A stretch of DNA of 64,000 bases from contig NZ_JARRSA010000001.1 of NCBI RefSeq assembly GCF_029624655.1, positions 62,001 to 126,000 on the forward strand, in the 5' to 3' direction. The translations under genes were made by a program, and so were the position numbers. Positions 20,269 to 29,161 of this stretch are shown here, one piece after another. Position 1 is the stretch's first letter. Each line of letters starts with the position of its first letter. The notes below the pieces were generated by a model. It saw nothing but the letters and a program-made list of their open reading frames with translations. It was not told the origin of the DNA and searched no databases. The DNA comes from Roseicyclus salinarum (lineage in GTDB: Bacteria; Pseudomonadota; Alphaproteobacteria; Rhodobacterales; Rhodobacteraceae).

Positions 20269-21104
20269 GCCTCCGCCCCGTACATCGCCTCGGCGTGGAA
20301 GGTCACATGGTCCTCCATGAAGCTCGCCACGAAGAAGTAGGAATGATCGTAGCCCGGCTGCATCCGCATCATGCCATTCTGCCGCCGCGCGACCATGGCC
20401 TCGGCCAGCGCCTCGGTCTTCAGCAGGTCGCCGAACTGGTCCGCGGTGCCGGTATCGATCAGGACCGGCCCGGGAAAGCCCCGCTCCCGCATCAGGACGG
20501 TCGCGTCATGCGGCTCCCACAGGGCGGTGTTCTCGCCGAGATACGCACCGAACTGCTTGCGGCCCCAGTCGCTCTCCATCGGGTTGCAGATCGGCGAGAA
20601 GGCGGAAACGCTCGCGAAACGGTCCGGGAAGGACATCGCGATCGTAAGCGCGCCATGGCCGCCCATCGAATGGCCGGTGATCGCCTGCCGCGCTTCGTCG
20701 AGCGGGAAGCGCGCGAACAGCACGCGCGGCAGCTCCTCGGTGACGTAGTCCCACATCTGGAAATGCTCGGCCCAGGGGTCCTGCGTGGCGTTGACGTAGA
20801 ACCCCGCACCCTGCCCGAGGTCGAAGGCCGCGTCGTCGGGCACGCCCGGCCCCCTGGGCGACGTGTCGGGAAAGACCAGCGCGATTCCCTGCTCCGCCGC
20901 CCAGAGTTGAGCGCCGGCCTTCACCATGGCGTTCTCATGCGTGCAGGTCAGGCCCGAGAGGTACCAAAGGACCGGCACCGGACCCGCCTCGCCTTCCGAC
21001 GGCATGAACAGGCCGAAGGTCATCTCCGTGCCGGTCGCGTCCGAGTGGTGCCGGTAGACGCCCTGCGTCCCGCCGAAGCACCGGTTCTCCGAGATCGTGT
21101 CCAT
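20265..21104 (-). CDS. fghA: S-formylglutathione hydrolase
   Basis: This enzyme releases formate and glutathione from S-formylglutathione, the step after glutathione-dependent formaldehyde dehydrogenase (frmA, 24697-25809). The 279-residue esterase-D-type alpha/beta hydrolase has the nucleophile elbow GHSMGGHGA. It also has YLSGLTCTHEN near the N-terminus and the late acid/histidine region IDTGTADQF...GYDHSYFF. The ATG at 21104 gives the family's usual MDTISENRCFGG start. Upstream in-frame codons to 21149 were dropped. It is first in a three-gene operon with ATGA overlaps. Confidence 0.94.
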   Translation of the reverse strand: MDTISENRCFGGTQGVYRHHSDATGTEMTFGLFMPSEGEAGPVPVLWYLSGLTCTHENAMVKAGAQLWAAEQGIALVFPDTSPRGPGVPDDAAFDLGQGAGFYVNATQDPWAEHFQMWDYVTEELPRVLFARFPLDEARQAITGHSMGGHGALTIAMSFPDRFASVSAFSPICNPMESDWGRKQFGAYLGENTALWEPHDATVLMRERGFPGPVLIDTGTADQFGDLLKTEALAEAMVARRQNGMMRMQPGYDHSYFFVASFMEDHVTFHAEAMYGAEA

Positions 21105-21178
21105 GATCGTCTCCCTCAAGGCCCGCCACATCGGTAGCGCGCGCCCCACGCGGGCCGCAACCCGTCACGCGCCGGACC

Positions 21179-22129
21179 TCAAGGCCCGACGCCGATCCCC
21201 GCGATGCCGGCCACCCAGGCGATCACCGCCGATACGGTCAGGACCGAGACCGCCGTGGAGATCAGGATCGACGCCGAGACCCTCTGCGGCGCGACGCCGT
21301 AGTGCTGCGCCAGGATGTAGACGTTCCCCGCCACCGGAAGCGAGGCGGCCGCGATCATCACCGCCGCGCTGAACGTGTCGACGGGGAACAGCACCAGTGC
21401 CGCAAGGGCGACCGCCGCGGGGTGCAGGACCAGCTTGCAGAAGCTCAGCCACCCGGCCACCGACAGCCGCTCGGCCGACTTTCCGGCCAGCGACGCGCCG
21501 ATGGCGAAAAGCGCGCCTGGCGTCGCCGCAGCCCCGAGGATGGCGAGAAATTCGTTCACCGGCCCCGGCACGTCCCATCCCGTCGCCGACCAGCCGAGGC
21601 CCAGCAGGATCGACATGATCATCGGGTTCTTCAAAAGACCGAGGCCCACGTTGCGAAGCGTCGAGATCCTGACCCGCCCCTCGCGGCTCCCGGTCACGAG
21701 GATCACGATCAGCGACGAGAACACCACGAGGTCGATCGCCAGCACCATCAGGACAGGGCCCGCGGCCGCCTCGCCCATGAGCACCACCAGCATCGGCACG
21801 CCGAGGAAGCCCGTGTTCCCGATCACCGCGCATTGCGCCTCGACCGCCGCCTCCGCCACCGGCCGTCCCCTCAGCATCGCCACCCCCGTCGCGAGGAGGT
21901 AGACGACGAAGCAACCCCACAGATAGGCGGCCACGAACCACCAGTCGAAGATCTCGGCGAGCGACAGGTTCGCGGCGAACCGGAACAGCATCGCCGACAG
22001 CGCGAAGTAGAAGACGAACTTCGTCAGGTAGGCGGCCGCCTCGGCCGTGAAGAAGCCGGTCCGGCAGGCCTGGAAGCCGAGGGCGATCAGCGCGAAGAAC
22101 GGCAGGGTCTTTAGGAAGATCTCGAGCAT
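21179..22129 (-). CDS. AEC (auxin efflux carrier) family transporter
   Basis: The 316-residue membrane protein has about ten hydrophobic segments in the five-plus-five arrangement of the AEC/BART superfamily. Conserved-looking crossover segments include AVIGNTGFLGVPML and ASLPVAGNVYILAQHY. Members export or import small carboxylates and related compounds; the substrate is not predictable. It is divergent from a TetR-type regulator across 133 bases, which may control it. Confidence 0.85.
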   Translation of the reverse strand: MLEIFLKTLPFFALIALGFQACRTGFFTAEAAAYLTKFVFYFALSAMLFRFAANLSLAEIFDWWFVAAYLWGCFVVYLLATGVAMLRGRPVAEAAVEAQCAVIGNTGFLGVPMLVVLMGEAAAGPVLMVLAIDLVVFSSLIVILVTGSREGRVRISTLRNVGLGLLKNPMIMSILLGLGWSATGWDVPGPVNEFLAILGAAATPGALFAIGASLAGKSAERLSVAGWLSFCKLVLHPAAVALAALVLFPVDTFSAAVMIAAASLPVAGNVYILAQHYGVAPQRVSASILISTAVSVLTVSAVIAWVAGIAGIGVGP

Positions 22130-22222
22130 CGTGCACGTTCGCTACGCCGCAGCGCGGACGGTGTCCAGCCGTCCCGCCGCCGCGCACCCCCGCCCTCGCG
22201 CCCGAAAGGCTTGCCGAAACTG

Positions 22223-22230
22223 AACCGGTT
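22223..22230. promoter_or_regulatory. Candidate TetR operator between AEC transporter and regulator
   Basis: AACCGGTT is a perfect 8-base palindrome inside the divergent gap and is followed by a partial direct copy (GGTTTACATT). It lies 33 bases before the regulator ATG, where autoregulatory TetR sites are often found. Assignment rests on position and symmetry only. Confidence 0.4.
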
Positions 22231-22262
22231 GGTTTACATTGGGGCGGCAACGGGGGAGCGGG

Positions 22263-22883
22263 ATGAACGCGGAAGCTCGGATCAGGAAGGGCCGCAAATA
22301 CGACCAGGTGGTCGAAGGCGCCAAGGCGGTCTTCCTGCGCGAGGGCTTCGAAGGCGCAAGCGTCGACGAGATCGCCCGCGATGCCGGCGTCTCAAAGGCG
22401 ACCCTCTACAGCTACTTCCCCGACAAGCAGCACCTTTTCCTCGCCGTCCTCGAGACCGAATGCGCCCAGCAGGCCGAGGTCGAGATCCTGCTCGTGGGCA
22501 ACGAGACCACGGTCGAAGAGACGCTGAGGATCATCTGCAAGACGCTGATCACCTTCTTCCTGTCGCGCTTCGGGCAGGACATGTTCCGCGTCTGCGTGGC
22601 CGAAGCCCAGCGCTTCCCCGAGCTTGGACGAACCTTTTACGACAGCGGCCCCAAGAAATGGTCGCGCAACATCGCGCAATATCTCGACAGCCCAAGGGCG
22701 CGCGCGGTGCTCGAGATCGAGGACAGCCTCCTCGCCGCCGACCAACTCGCCCAGCTCTGTCGCGCCGACCTCATGCTGAAGGTCCTTTTCGGCATCGAGA
22801 AGGATCCGCCCGAGGCCGAGGTCGACCGCGTCGCCGAGGAGGCCGTCAAGACCTTCCTCGCCCGCTACCGTCGCGCAGGCTGA
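22263..22883 (+). CDS. TetR/AcrR family transcriptional regulator
   Basis: The 206-residue protein has the standard N-terminal helix-turn-helix (AVFLREGFEGASVDEIARDAGVSKATLYSYFPDKQHLF). The alpha-helical C-terminal ligand domain resembles the AcrR C-terminal type (FRVCVAEAQRFPELGRTFYDSGP). A purine-rich GGGGGAG site precedes the ATG at 22263. An earlier in-frame ATG at 22239 would place the ribosome site inside the gene. It probably regulates itself and the divergent AEC transporter. The ligand is unknown. Confidence 0.88.
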   Translation: MNAEARIRKGRKYDQVVEGAKAVFLREGFEGASVDEIARDAGVSKATLYSYFPDKQHLFLAVLETECAQQAEVEILLVGNETTVEETLRIICKTLITFFLSRFGQDMFRVCVAEAQRFPELGRTFYDSGPKKWSRNIAQYLDSPRARAVLEIEDSLLAADQLAQLCRADLMLKVLFGIEKDPPEAEVDRVAEEAVKTFLARYRRAG

Positions 22884-22921
22884 CGCTCCGGCATCGACGT
22901 GGCCGCGACGCGGGTCCCCGT

Positions 22922-23046
22922 TTCATCCTTGCCGAAAACTCCGGGGGTCCGGGGGCAGCGCCCCCGCAGGCGCGGCCGAGCGGCTCCCGGAACGGGGGCC
23001 CGAGACCGCGCCTTTCGCTCTCGCCGCCACGGGCGGCGAAACCCCC
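22922..23046 (-). repeat. Dispersed intergenic repeat, copy 2
   Basis: The modules match copy 1. A TTCATCCTTGCCGAAAACTCC end is followed by a hairpin CGGGGGC/GCCCCCG with an AGC loop (22950-22966). A GC-rich middle follows, then GGCGGCGAAACCCCC abutting the stop codon of the NYN gene. It lies between convergent genes and may serve as an mRNA-end structure for both. The longer length comes from the GC-rich middle part. Confidence 0.7.
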
Positions 23047-23766
23047 TCAGTCGATGCGCCGCACCAGAAGCTGGTTTCCCTGTCCGCGCTTCACCTCGAG
23101 CGTCTTGAGGCTCTGAACGAGGTCGGACAGTTTCCGCTTGCCGTAGGTGCGCGTGTCGAAATCCGGGTTCGCGGTCGTCAGGTACTGGCCGATCTGGCCC
23201 AGCGAATACCAGTCGTCCTCCTGCTCGATCCCCTCCATCGCCCGATAGAGAAGATCGCGCGCCTCGTGCATCGGGCGCTTCTCGACGCCCCTCTCGGGAT
23301 CCTCGGCGCGCTCGTCCTTGTCGTCGCTTCCGATGATGTTCTCGATGAAGATGAACCGCTTGCAGGCCTTTCGGAAGGCCTCGGGCGTCTTCTGCTGGCC
23401 GATCCCGTAGACCTCCAGCCCCTGCTCCCGGATGCGGCTCGCCAGCCGGGTGAAGTCGCTGTCGGAACTCACCAGAACGAAGCCGTCGAACCGGCCCGTA
23501 TGCATCAGGTCCATCGCGTCGATCACCAGCGCGATGTCCGAGGCGTTCTTGCCGACGGTGTTGGCGGGCTGGTGGTGCGGCACGATGCCGAACTCGGCCT
23601 GCACGTTCGACCAGCCCTTCATGTGGCTCGACGAGAAATCCCCGTAGATGCGCCGCACGCTCGCCTCTCCGAAGCTCGCGATCTCGTCGAAGATCGCGCG
23701 GGCGTGCTTGTGGCTTGTGTTGTCCGCGTCGATCAGAACCGCCAGAAGCGGGGTGTCAGTTGCCAT
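23047..23766 (-). CDS. NYN/PIN-like domain protein with OST-HTH (LOTUS) domain
   Basis: The 239-residue protein has an N-terminal NYN ribonuclease-like fold. Acidic residues sit where the metal site is expected (VLIDADNTSH, DIALVIDAMDLM, VLVSSDSDFTRLASRIR). The C-terminal part (WYSLGQIGQYLTTANPDFDTRTYGKRKLSDLVQSL) matches the LOTUS/OST-HTH RNA-binding module. An RNA-processing role is inferred from this domain pair. The ATG at 23766 overlaps the end of the upstream small secreted-protein gene by 11 bases. Confidence 0.85.
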   Translation of the reverse strand: MATDTPLLAVLIDADNTSHKHARAIFDEIASFGEASVRRIYGDFSSSHMKGWSNVQAEFGIVPHHQPANTVGKNASDIALVIDAMDLMHTGRFDGFVLVSSDSDFTRLASRIREQGLEVYGIGQQKTPEAFRKACKRFIFIENIIGSDDKDERAEDPERGVEKRPMHEARDLLYRAMEGIEQEDDWYSLGQIGQYLTTANPDFDTRTYGKRKLSDLVQSLKTLEVKRGQGNQLLVRRID

Positions 23767-24208
23767 GCTCGAATACCTCCGGCGCCAACGTGTCACAGCT
23801 TGCCCGGCCTTGCCAGACCGCCCGAAGCGCTTCGGCCCGCACGGCGTTCGTTCCCGGAATGTAGATCGTCCCGCTCCCGATCCGGTCGCGCGCCGGCGCG
23901 TCCAGCATCACGGCGCCGCAGACCATGACCTGCATCCGCGCGCCCGCCGACCCCTCCGTCAGGCCGGCGAGGCCCTCGGACGCCGAAGGCCCGAGCCGCA
24001 CGAAGATGTCGGTGATCCCGCCGCTTTCGGAAATGTCGATCGAGGTCACCGCCGCCCTCGGCACCTCGAGGGTCGCCGCCCCCGCCACCAGCGTCAGAAG
24101 CGGTTCGGCCGACACCGGCAGCGCGCCGACCCCGCCAAGCGCGATCGCCCATGCGAGGGCCGCGCGTCTACCCGCCAACGCCGATGTCCCGCCACATGAC
24201 CAGCGCAT
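23756..24208 (-). CDS. Small exported protein of unknown function
   Basis: The 150-residue product has a signal peptide (ALAWAIALGGVGALPVSA). The mature domain of about 115 residues has two cysteines (VMVCGAV and ASCDTL). A GGAGGG site eight bases before the ATG at 24208 supports the start. It overlaps the end of the acetyltransferase gene by 41 bases and the start of the NYN gene by 11. The three appear to form an operon. The family is not recognised. Confidence 0.68.
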   Translation of the reverse strand: MRWSCGGTSALAGRRAALAWAIALGGVGALPVSAEPLLTLVAGAATLEVPRAAVTSIDISESGGITDIFVRLGPSASEGLAGLTEGSAGARMQVMVCGAVMLDAPARDRIGSGTIYIPGTNAVRAEALRAVWQGRASCDTLAPEVFEHGN

Positions 24209-24674
24209 CCACGAGACCCTCCGTTGGATGCCGGAACGCGCCAGGCAAGCGCCCGACGGTGCGGAACCCCGCCCGCGTCCACGTCGCGACGGCCCGCTCG
24301 TTCGTCGCCACCACGAAGTTGTACTGCATCGCCCGGAACCCGCGGTCACGCGCCGTGGCGATCGAATGCTTGAGCATCGCGCGGGCGACGCCGAGGCCTC
24401 GGGCCGCCTCCGAGGTGACGTAGCCGCAATTGCAGACGTGATCGCCGCCGCCCTCGGCGTTGGGCCTGATATAGTAGGTCCCGACCGCCGCGCCGGCCGC
24501 GTCCTCGGCAAGGAACACGGTCTTGCCGGGCGCGCGCCAGTAGGCCAACGCGTCGCCGGGGGCGATGTCGCGCGGCACGGTGTAGGTCTCGCCCGCGCGG
24601 AAGACCGGAAGGACCATCGACAGGATCGCAGCATCGTCGCCGGGGCCGGCCTGCCGGATCGCGAGGCCGGTCAT
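24168..24674 (-). CDS. GNAT family N-acetyltransferase
   Basis: The 168-residue protein shows the GNAT core. The beta-strand VGTYYIRPN is followed by the acetyl-CoA loop ARGLGVARAMLKHSI and then NFVVATNERAVATWTRAGFRTVGRLP. The ATG at 24674 has a GGAGG site at the right distance and leaves 22 bases after frmA. A longer start at 24695 is possible but would overlap the ribosome site. The acceptor amine is unknown. Confidence 0.85.
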   Translation of the reverse strand: MTGLAIRQAGPGDDAAILSMVLPVFRAGETYTVPRDIAPGDALAYWRAPGKTVFLAEDAAGAAVGTYYIRPNAEGGGDHVCNCGYVTSEAARGLGVARAMLKHSIATARDRGFRAMQYNFVVATNERAVATWTRAGFRTVGRLPGAFRHPTEGLVDALVMWRDIGVGG

Positions 24675-24696
24675 CGCGCGGCCTCCGGCCTCCATG

Positions 24697-25809
<1,113 letters not shown>

Positions 25810-25847
25810 GAACCTTGTCCTCCCTTGGCGGTTGTCGAGACGGGACC

Positions 25848-25867
25848 ATGTGCCAATGCTGGCACAT
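25848..25867. promoter_or_regulatory. Perfect inverted repeat upstream of frmA
   Basis: ATGTGCCAATGCTGGCACAT is an 8+8 palindrome with a 4-base centre (25848-25867). It lies in the 75-base divergent gap between frmA and the I78-type gene. It also fits TGT-N12-ACA (25849-25866), but lacks the inner C and G of the best photosynthesis sites. It may be an operator of an unidentified regulator for formaldehyde metabolism or a hairpin in a leader. Confidence 0.5.
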
Positions 25868-25884
25868 AATCAACGGAGGATGCC

Positions 25885-26163
25885 ATGCCCATGACCCGCC
25901 ATACCCCGGCCGCCGCGGGCCTCGCGGCCCTTCTGGCGCTGCCCGCCTGCGTCACGCCCACGGGCGATGCGGGCGGCGGATGCGGCGCCGCCGGCTACCG
26001 CGATCTCGTCGGGCGCGACCGCTCGGTCGCCTAGGACCTGCGAACCGTTCAGCCCAAGGGCGTCTTCGGACCGGACGAGGCGGTGACGATGGACTACGAT
26101 CCCGACCGCATCAATTTCGTCATCGGCGAGGATGGCACCATCGCGGACGTGCGCTGCGGGTGA
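25885..26163 (+). pseudogene. I78-family peptidase inhibitor-like lipoprotein with in-frame amber codon
   Basis: The frame encodes a lipoprotein signal (LALPAC lipobox), then CGAAGYRDLVGRDRSVA, a TAG stop at 26032-26034, and then VTMDYDPDRINFVIGEDGTI...CG to a TGA at 26161-26163. The second part matches the I78 (Kunitz-like) peptidase inhibitor signature, including the TMDY.PDR and terminal CG. The frame is continuous on both sides of the stop. A nonsense substitution in an otherwise intact gene is therefore the simplest reading; a sequencing error cannot be excluded. The ribosome site ACGGAGG precedes the ATG. Confidence 0.75.
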
Positions 26164-26164
26164 C

Positions 26165-26193
26165 TTGCGCCCCCCGGCGATTCCCCCTATATG
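26165..26193 (+). promoter_or_regulatory. Sigma-70-type promoter for rimP-nusA-infB operon
   Basis: TTGCGC (26165-26170) and TATATG (26188-26193) are separated by 17 bases. Transcription would start near 26200, giving a leader of about 85 bases before rimP. The -35 begins right after the stop of the I78-like gene. Confidence 0.6.
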
Positions 26194-26199
26194 CGCTTC

Positions 26200-26272
26200 A
26201 ACAGCGGCGCGTCGGGGTCCAAACCCGAGGCTCCACCGGACAAGATCACGGGCCGCTTGGCCCGTTTTTTCG
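26200..26272 (+). ncRNA. rimP leader RNA (candidate attenuator)
   Basis: The 5' leader of rimP holds a first weak hairpin (CGGG/CCCG around 26213-26226) and a strong terminator hairpin directly before the gene. An alphaproteobacterial rimP leader with a Rho-independent terminator is a described element (Rfam rimP leader). Position and structure here fit it. Control by transcription attenuation is inferred from that description. Confidence 0.65.
26248..26270 (+). terminator. Intrinsic terminator inside rimP leader
   Basis: ACGGGCC (26248-26254) pairs with GGCCCGT (26259-26265) around GCTT and is followed by a run of T to 26270. It ends 16 bases before the rimP ATG, so read-through or antitermination is needed for operon expression. 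Confidence 0.85.
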
Positions 26273-26286
26273 TTTCTGGGAACACC

Positions 26287-26862
26287 ATGTCTGACCTCAT
26301 CGCCAAGACGTCCATCGACCGGCGCATGGCCGAAATCCTGACCCCCGTGATCGAGGGGATGGGATACGAGGTCGTGCGCATCCGGCTGATGGGCGGGCAG
26401 ACGAAGACGCTTCAGGTCATGGTCGAGCGTCCCGAGGGCGGGATCGAGGTTGACGAATGCGCCGAGATCTCGGGCGCGATCTCGGCCGTGCTCGACGTCG
26501 AGGATCCGCTAGAGGAGGCGTATTCGCTGGAAGTCTCGAGCCCCGGCATCGACCGCCCCCTGACCCGCCTCAAGGATTTCGAGACGTTCGAGGGCCACGA
26601 GGCCAGGATCGAGACGACCGAGATGATCGACGGCCGCCGGCGCTTCAAGGGCGTTCTGGCAGGGGTCGAGGACGACGAGGTCCTGATCAACATCGACGAG
26701 GGAACCGTGGGCCTGCACTTCGACTGGCTCTCGGACGCGAAACTCGTCCTCACCGACGACCTGATCCGTGAGATGCTGCGCGCCCGCAAGGACGCAGGTC
26801 TCATCGACGAAACCCAGTTTGACGATATCGAGGAAAGCACCTCGGAGGCGGAGGACACCTAA
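26287..26862 (+). CDS. rimP: Ribosome maturation factor RimP
   Basis: RimP assists 30S subunit maturation. The 191-residue protein starts [29 protein letters not shown] and has the family signature [30 protein letters not shown]. An acidic C-terminal tail ([13 protein letters not shown]) follows the SH3-like domain. It is the first gene of the classic rimP-nusA-ylxR-infB operon and lies only three bases from nusA. Confidence 0.96.
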   Translation: MSDLIAKTSIDRRMAEILTPVIEGMGYEVVRIRLMGGQTKTLQVMVERPEGGIEVDECAEISGAISAVLDVEDPLEEAYSLEVSSPGIDRPLTRLKDFETFEGHEARIETTEMIDGRRRFKGVLAGVEDDEVLINIDEGTVGLHFDWLSDAKLVLTDDLIREMLRARKDAGLIDETQFDDIEESTSEAEDT

Positions 26863-26865
26863 GAG

Positions 26866-28503
26866 ATGGCCATTACTTCAGCCAATCAGCTCGAACTTCT
26901 GCAGACCGCAGAGGCCGTCGCGCGCGAGAAGATGATCGATCCTTCCCTCGTGATCGAGGCGATGGAGGAAAGCCTCGCCCGGGCCGCGAAGTCGCGCTAC
27001 GGCGCCGACCTCGACATCCGCGTCAAGATCGACCGGAAGACGGGCCGGGCGACCTTCACCCGCGTGCGCACCGTGGTCGAGGACGACGAGGTCGAGAACG
27101 ACAAGGCCGAACTGACCGTCGATCAGGCGAAGCAGCATCTCGAGGATCCCAAGGTCGGCGACACGATCGTGGACGAGGTCCCGCCGGTGGACATGGGCCG
27201 GATTGCCGCGCAGTCGGCCAAGCAGGTCATCCTCCAGAAGGTCCGCGAAGCCGAGCGCGACCGCCAGTACGAGGAATTCAAGGACCGCGCGGGGACGATC
27301 ATCAACGGCGTCGTCAAGCGCGAGGAATACGGCAACATCATCGTCGACATCGGCCGGGGCGAGGGCGTGCTGCGCCGCAACGACAAGATCGGCCGCGAAA
27401 GCTACCGCAACGGCGACCGCATCCGCTGCTACATCAAGGACGTCCGCCGCGAGGCGCGCGGGCCGCAGGTCTTCCTGTCGCGCACCGCGCCCGAGTTCAT
27501 GGCCGAGCTGTTCAAGATGGAAGTGCCCGAGATCTACGACGGCATCATCGAGATCAAGGCCGTGGCCCGCGATCCCGGTTCGCGCGCGAAGATCGGCGTC
27601 ATCTCCTACGACAACGCCATCGACCCGGTCGGCGCCTGCGTCGGGATGAGGGGATCGCGCGTGCAGGCCGTGGTGAACGAGCTGCAGGGCGAAAAGATCG
27701 ACATCATCCCGTGGAACGACGACGCGGCGACCTTCCTCGTGAACGCGCTGCAGCCCGCCGAGGTGACGAAGGTCGTCATCGACGAGGAAGCCGAGCGGAT
27801 CGAGGTCGTCGTGCCCGACGAGCAGCTGTCGCTGGCGATCGGCCGGCGCGGCCAGAACGTGCGACTCGCCTCGCAGCTCACCGGCCTCGACATCGACATC
27901 CTGACCGAGGAAGAGGAAAGCAAGCGCCGTCAGGCCGAGTTCGAGGAGCGCACGAAGCTCTTCATGGACACGCTCGACCTTGACGAGTTCTTCGCGCAGC
28001 TGCTGGTCTCCGAAGGCTTCTCCTCGCTCGAGGAGGTGGCCTACGTCGACATGGACGAGCTTCTGGTGATCGACGGCGTCGACGACTCGACCGCCGAAGA
28101 GCTGCAGGCCCGCGCCCGCGACTACCTCGAGGAGCAGAACAAGAAGGCGCTGGAGAAGGCGCGCGAGATCGGCGTCGAGGAAAGCCTCATTGAATTCGAG
28201 GGCCTCACCCCCCAGATGCTGGTGGCGCTTGGAGAGGACGGCGTGAAGACCCTCGAGGACTTCGCGACCTGCGCCGACTGGGAGCTTGCCGGCGGCTGGA
28301 CGACGGTCGATGGCCAGCGCAGCAAGGACGACGGCCTTCTCGAACCCTTCGACGTGTCGCTCGAGGAAGCACAGAACATGGTGATGACCGCCCGCGTGAA
28401 GCTGGGCTGGGTGTCGATCGACGAACTCGAGGCCCAGGCCGCCGCCGAAGCGGAAGCCGCCCAGGCGGAGGCCGAGACGGAAGGAGCCGGGGCCGAGGGC
28501 TGA
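26866..28503 (+). CDS. nusA: Transcription termination/antitermination factor NusA
   Basis: NusA binds RNA polymerase and modulates pausing, termination and antitermination. The 545-residue protein has the N-terminal domain ([24 protein letters not shown]) and an S1 domain around residues 135-200 ([20 protein letters not shown]). Two KH domains follow ([13 protein letters not shown]-like and [18 protein letters not shown]), then two acidic helix-hairpin-helix repeats in the C-terminal region. The last 25 residues are alanine/glutamate-rich. It may in turn act on the leader of its own operon. Confidence 0.97.
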   Translation: MAITSANQLELLQTAEAVAREKMIDPSLVIEAMEESLARAAKSRYGADLDIRVKIDRKTGRATFTRVRTVVEDDEVENDKAELTVDQAKQHLEDPKVGDTIVDEVPPVDMGRIAAQSAKQVILQKVREAERDRQYEEFKDRAGTIINGVVKREEYGNIIVDIGRGEGVLRRNDKIGRESYRNGDRIRCYIKDVRREARGPQVFLSRTAPEFMAELFKMEVPEIYDGIIEIKAVARDPGSRAKIGVISYDNAIDPVGACVGMRGSRVQAVVNELQGEKIDIIPWNDDAATFLVNALQPAEVTKVVIDEEAERIEVVVPDEQLSLAIGRRGQNVRLASQLTGLDIDILTEEEESKRRQAEFEERTKLFMDTLDLDEFFAQLLVSEGFSSLEEVAYVDMDELLVIDGVDDSTAEELQARARDYLEEQNKKALEKAREIGVEESLIEFEGLTPQMLVALGEDGVKTLEDFATCADWELAGGWTTVDGQRSKDDGLLEPFDVSLEEAQNMVMTARVKLGWVSIDELEAQAAAEAEAAQAEAETEGAGAEG

Positions 28504-28528
28504 GGCCCGAGGCTTCGGAGGCACCTCG

Positions 28529-29161
28529 ATGACGCGGGGCGGCCGGAACAAGGATCATGACGACGGCCCGGAACGGCGTTGCATCGTCACGGGCGAGACC
28601 CAGCCCAAGGACGGGCTGGTCCGCTTCGTGGTGGCGCCTGACGGCGAGATCGCCCCGGACGTGCTCGAAAAGCTGCCGGGCCGGGGCATCTGGGTCAGCG
28701 CCGATCGGGACGCCATCGGCAAGGCGGTCGCGAAGAACCTCTTCGCGCGCGCGGCGAAACGGCCTGTCACCGTGCCGTCCGACCTCGTCGAAAGGGTCGA
28801 GGCGGCGCTGGTCCGGCGGCTTACCGACCTGATCGCGCTCAGCCGCAAGTCGGGCGACGCGGTGGCCGGGTTCGAGAAGGTGAAGGATTGGCTGGCCACC
28901 CGCAAGGTGGCCGTGCTCCTGCAGGCGACCGACGGGTCCGAGCGGGGAAAATCGAAGCTCTGGACGCCGACGGGCGCCCGCTACTTCAGCGTCCTGACGG
29001 CCCGGGAATTGGGTTTGGCATTCGGACGCCAAAGTGTGATACATGGCGCGCTTGCCGCTGGCGGTCTCTCCCCCCGTGTTGTAGAGGGTGCGGCGAAACT
29101 CAGGGGCCTGCGCAAGGCAGACGGCGGTGCACCCGCCGGGAAGGACGAACGGAACGCATGA
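28529..29161 (+). CDS. YlxR/RnpM-type RNA-binding protein with L7Ae-like domain
   Basis: The 210-residue protein joins an N-terminal YlxR domain ([26 protein letters not shown] ... [14 protein letters not shown]) to an L7Ae/L30e-like domain ([30 protein letters not shown]). The two-domain form is common in alphaproteobacteria between nusA and infB. YlxR proteins bind RNA, and a Gram-positive homologue modulates RNase P. Its TGA overlaps the infB ATG (ATGA), so translation is probably coupled. Confidence 0.88.
   Translation: MTRGGRNKDHDDGPERRCIVTGETQPKDGLVRFVVAPDGEIAPDVLEKLPGRGIWVSADRDAIGKAVAKNLFARAAKRPVTVPSDLVERVEAALVRRLTDLIALSRKSGDAVAGFEKVKDWLATRKVAVLLQATDGSERGKSKLWTPTGARYFSVLTARELGLAFGRQSVIHGALAAGGLSPRVVEGAAKLRGLRKADGGAPAGKDERNA

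Noticed and set aside
26200-26240. A GGGGTCCAAACCC segment resembling a tRNA T-arm in the rimP leader
   Set aside because: No acceptor stem, anticodon arm or CCA end is present. The leader and terminator explanation fits better.
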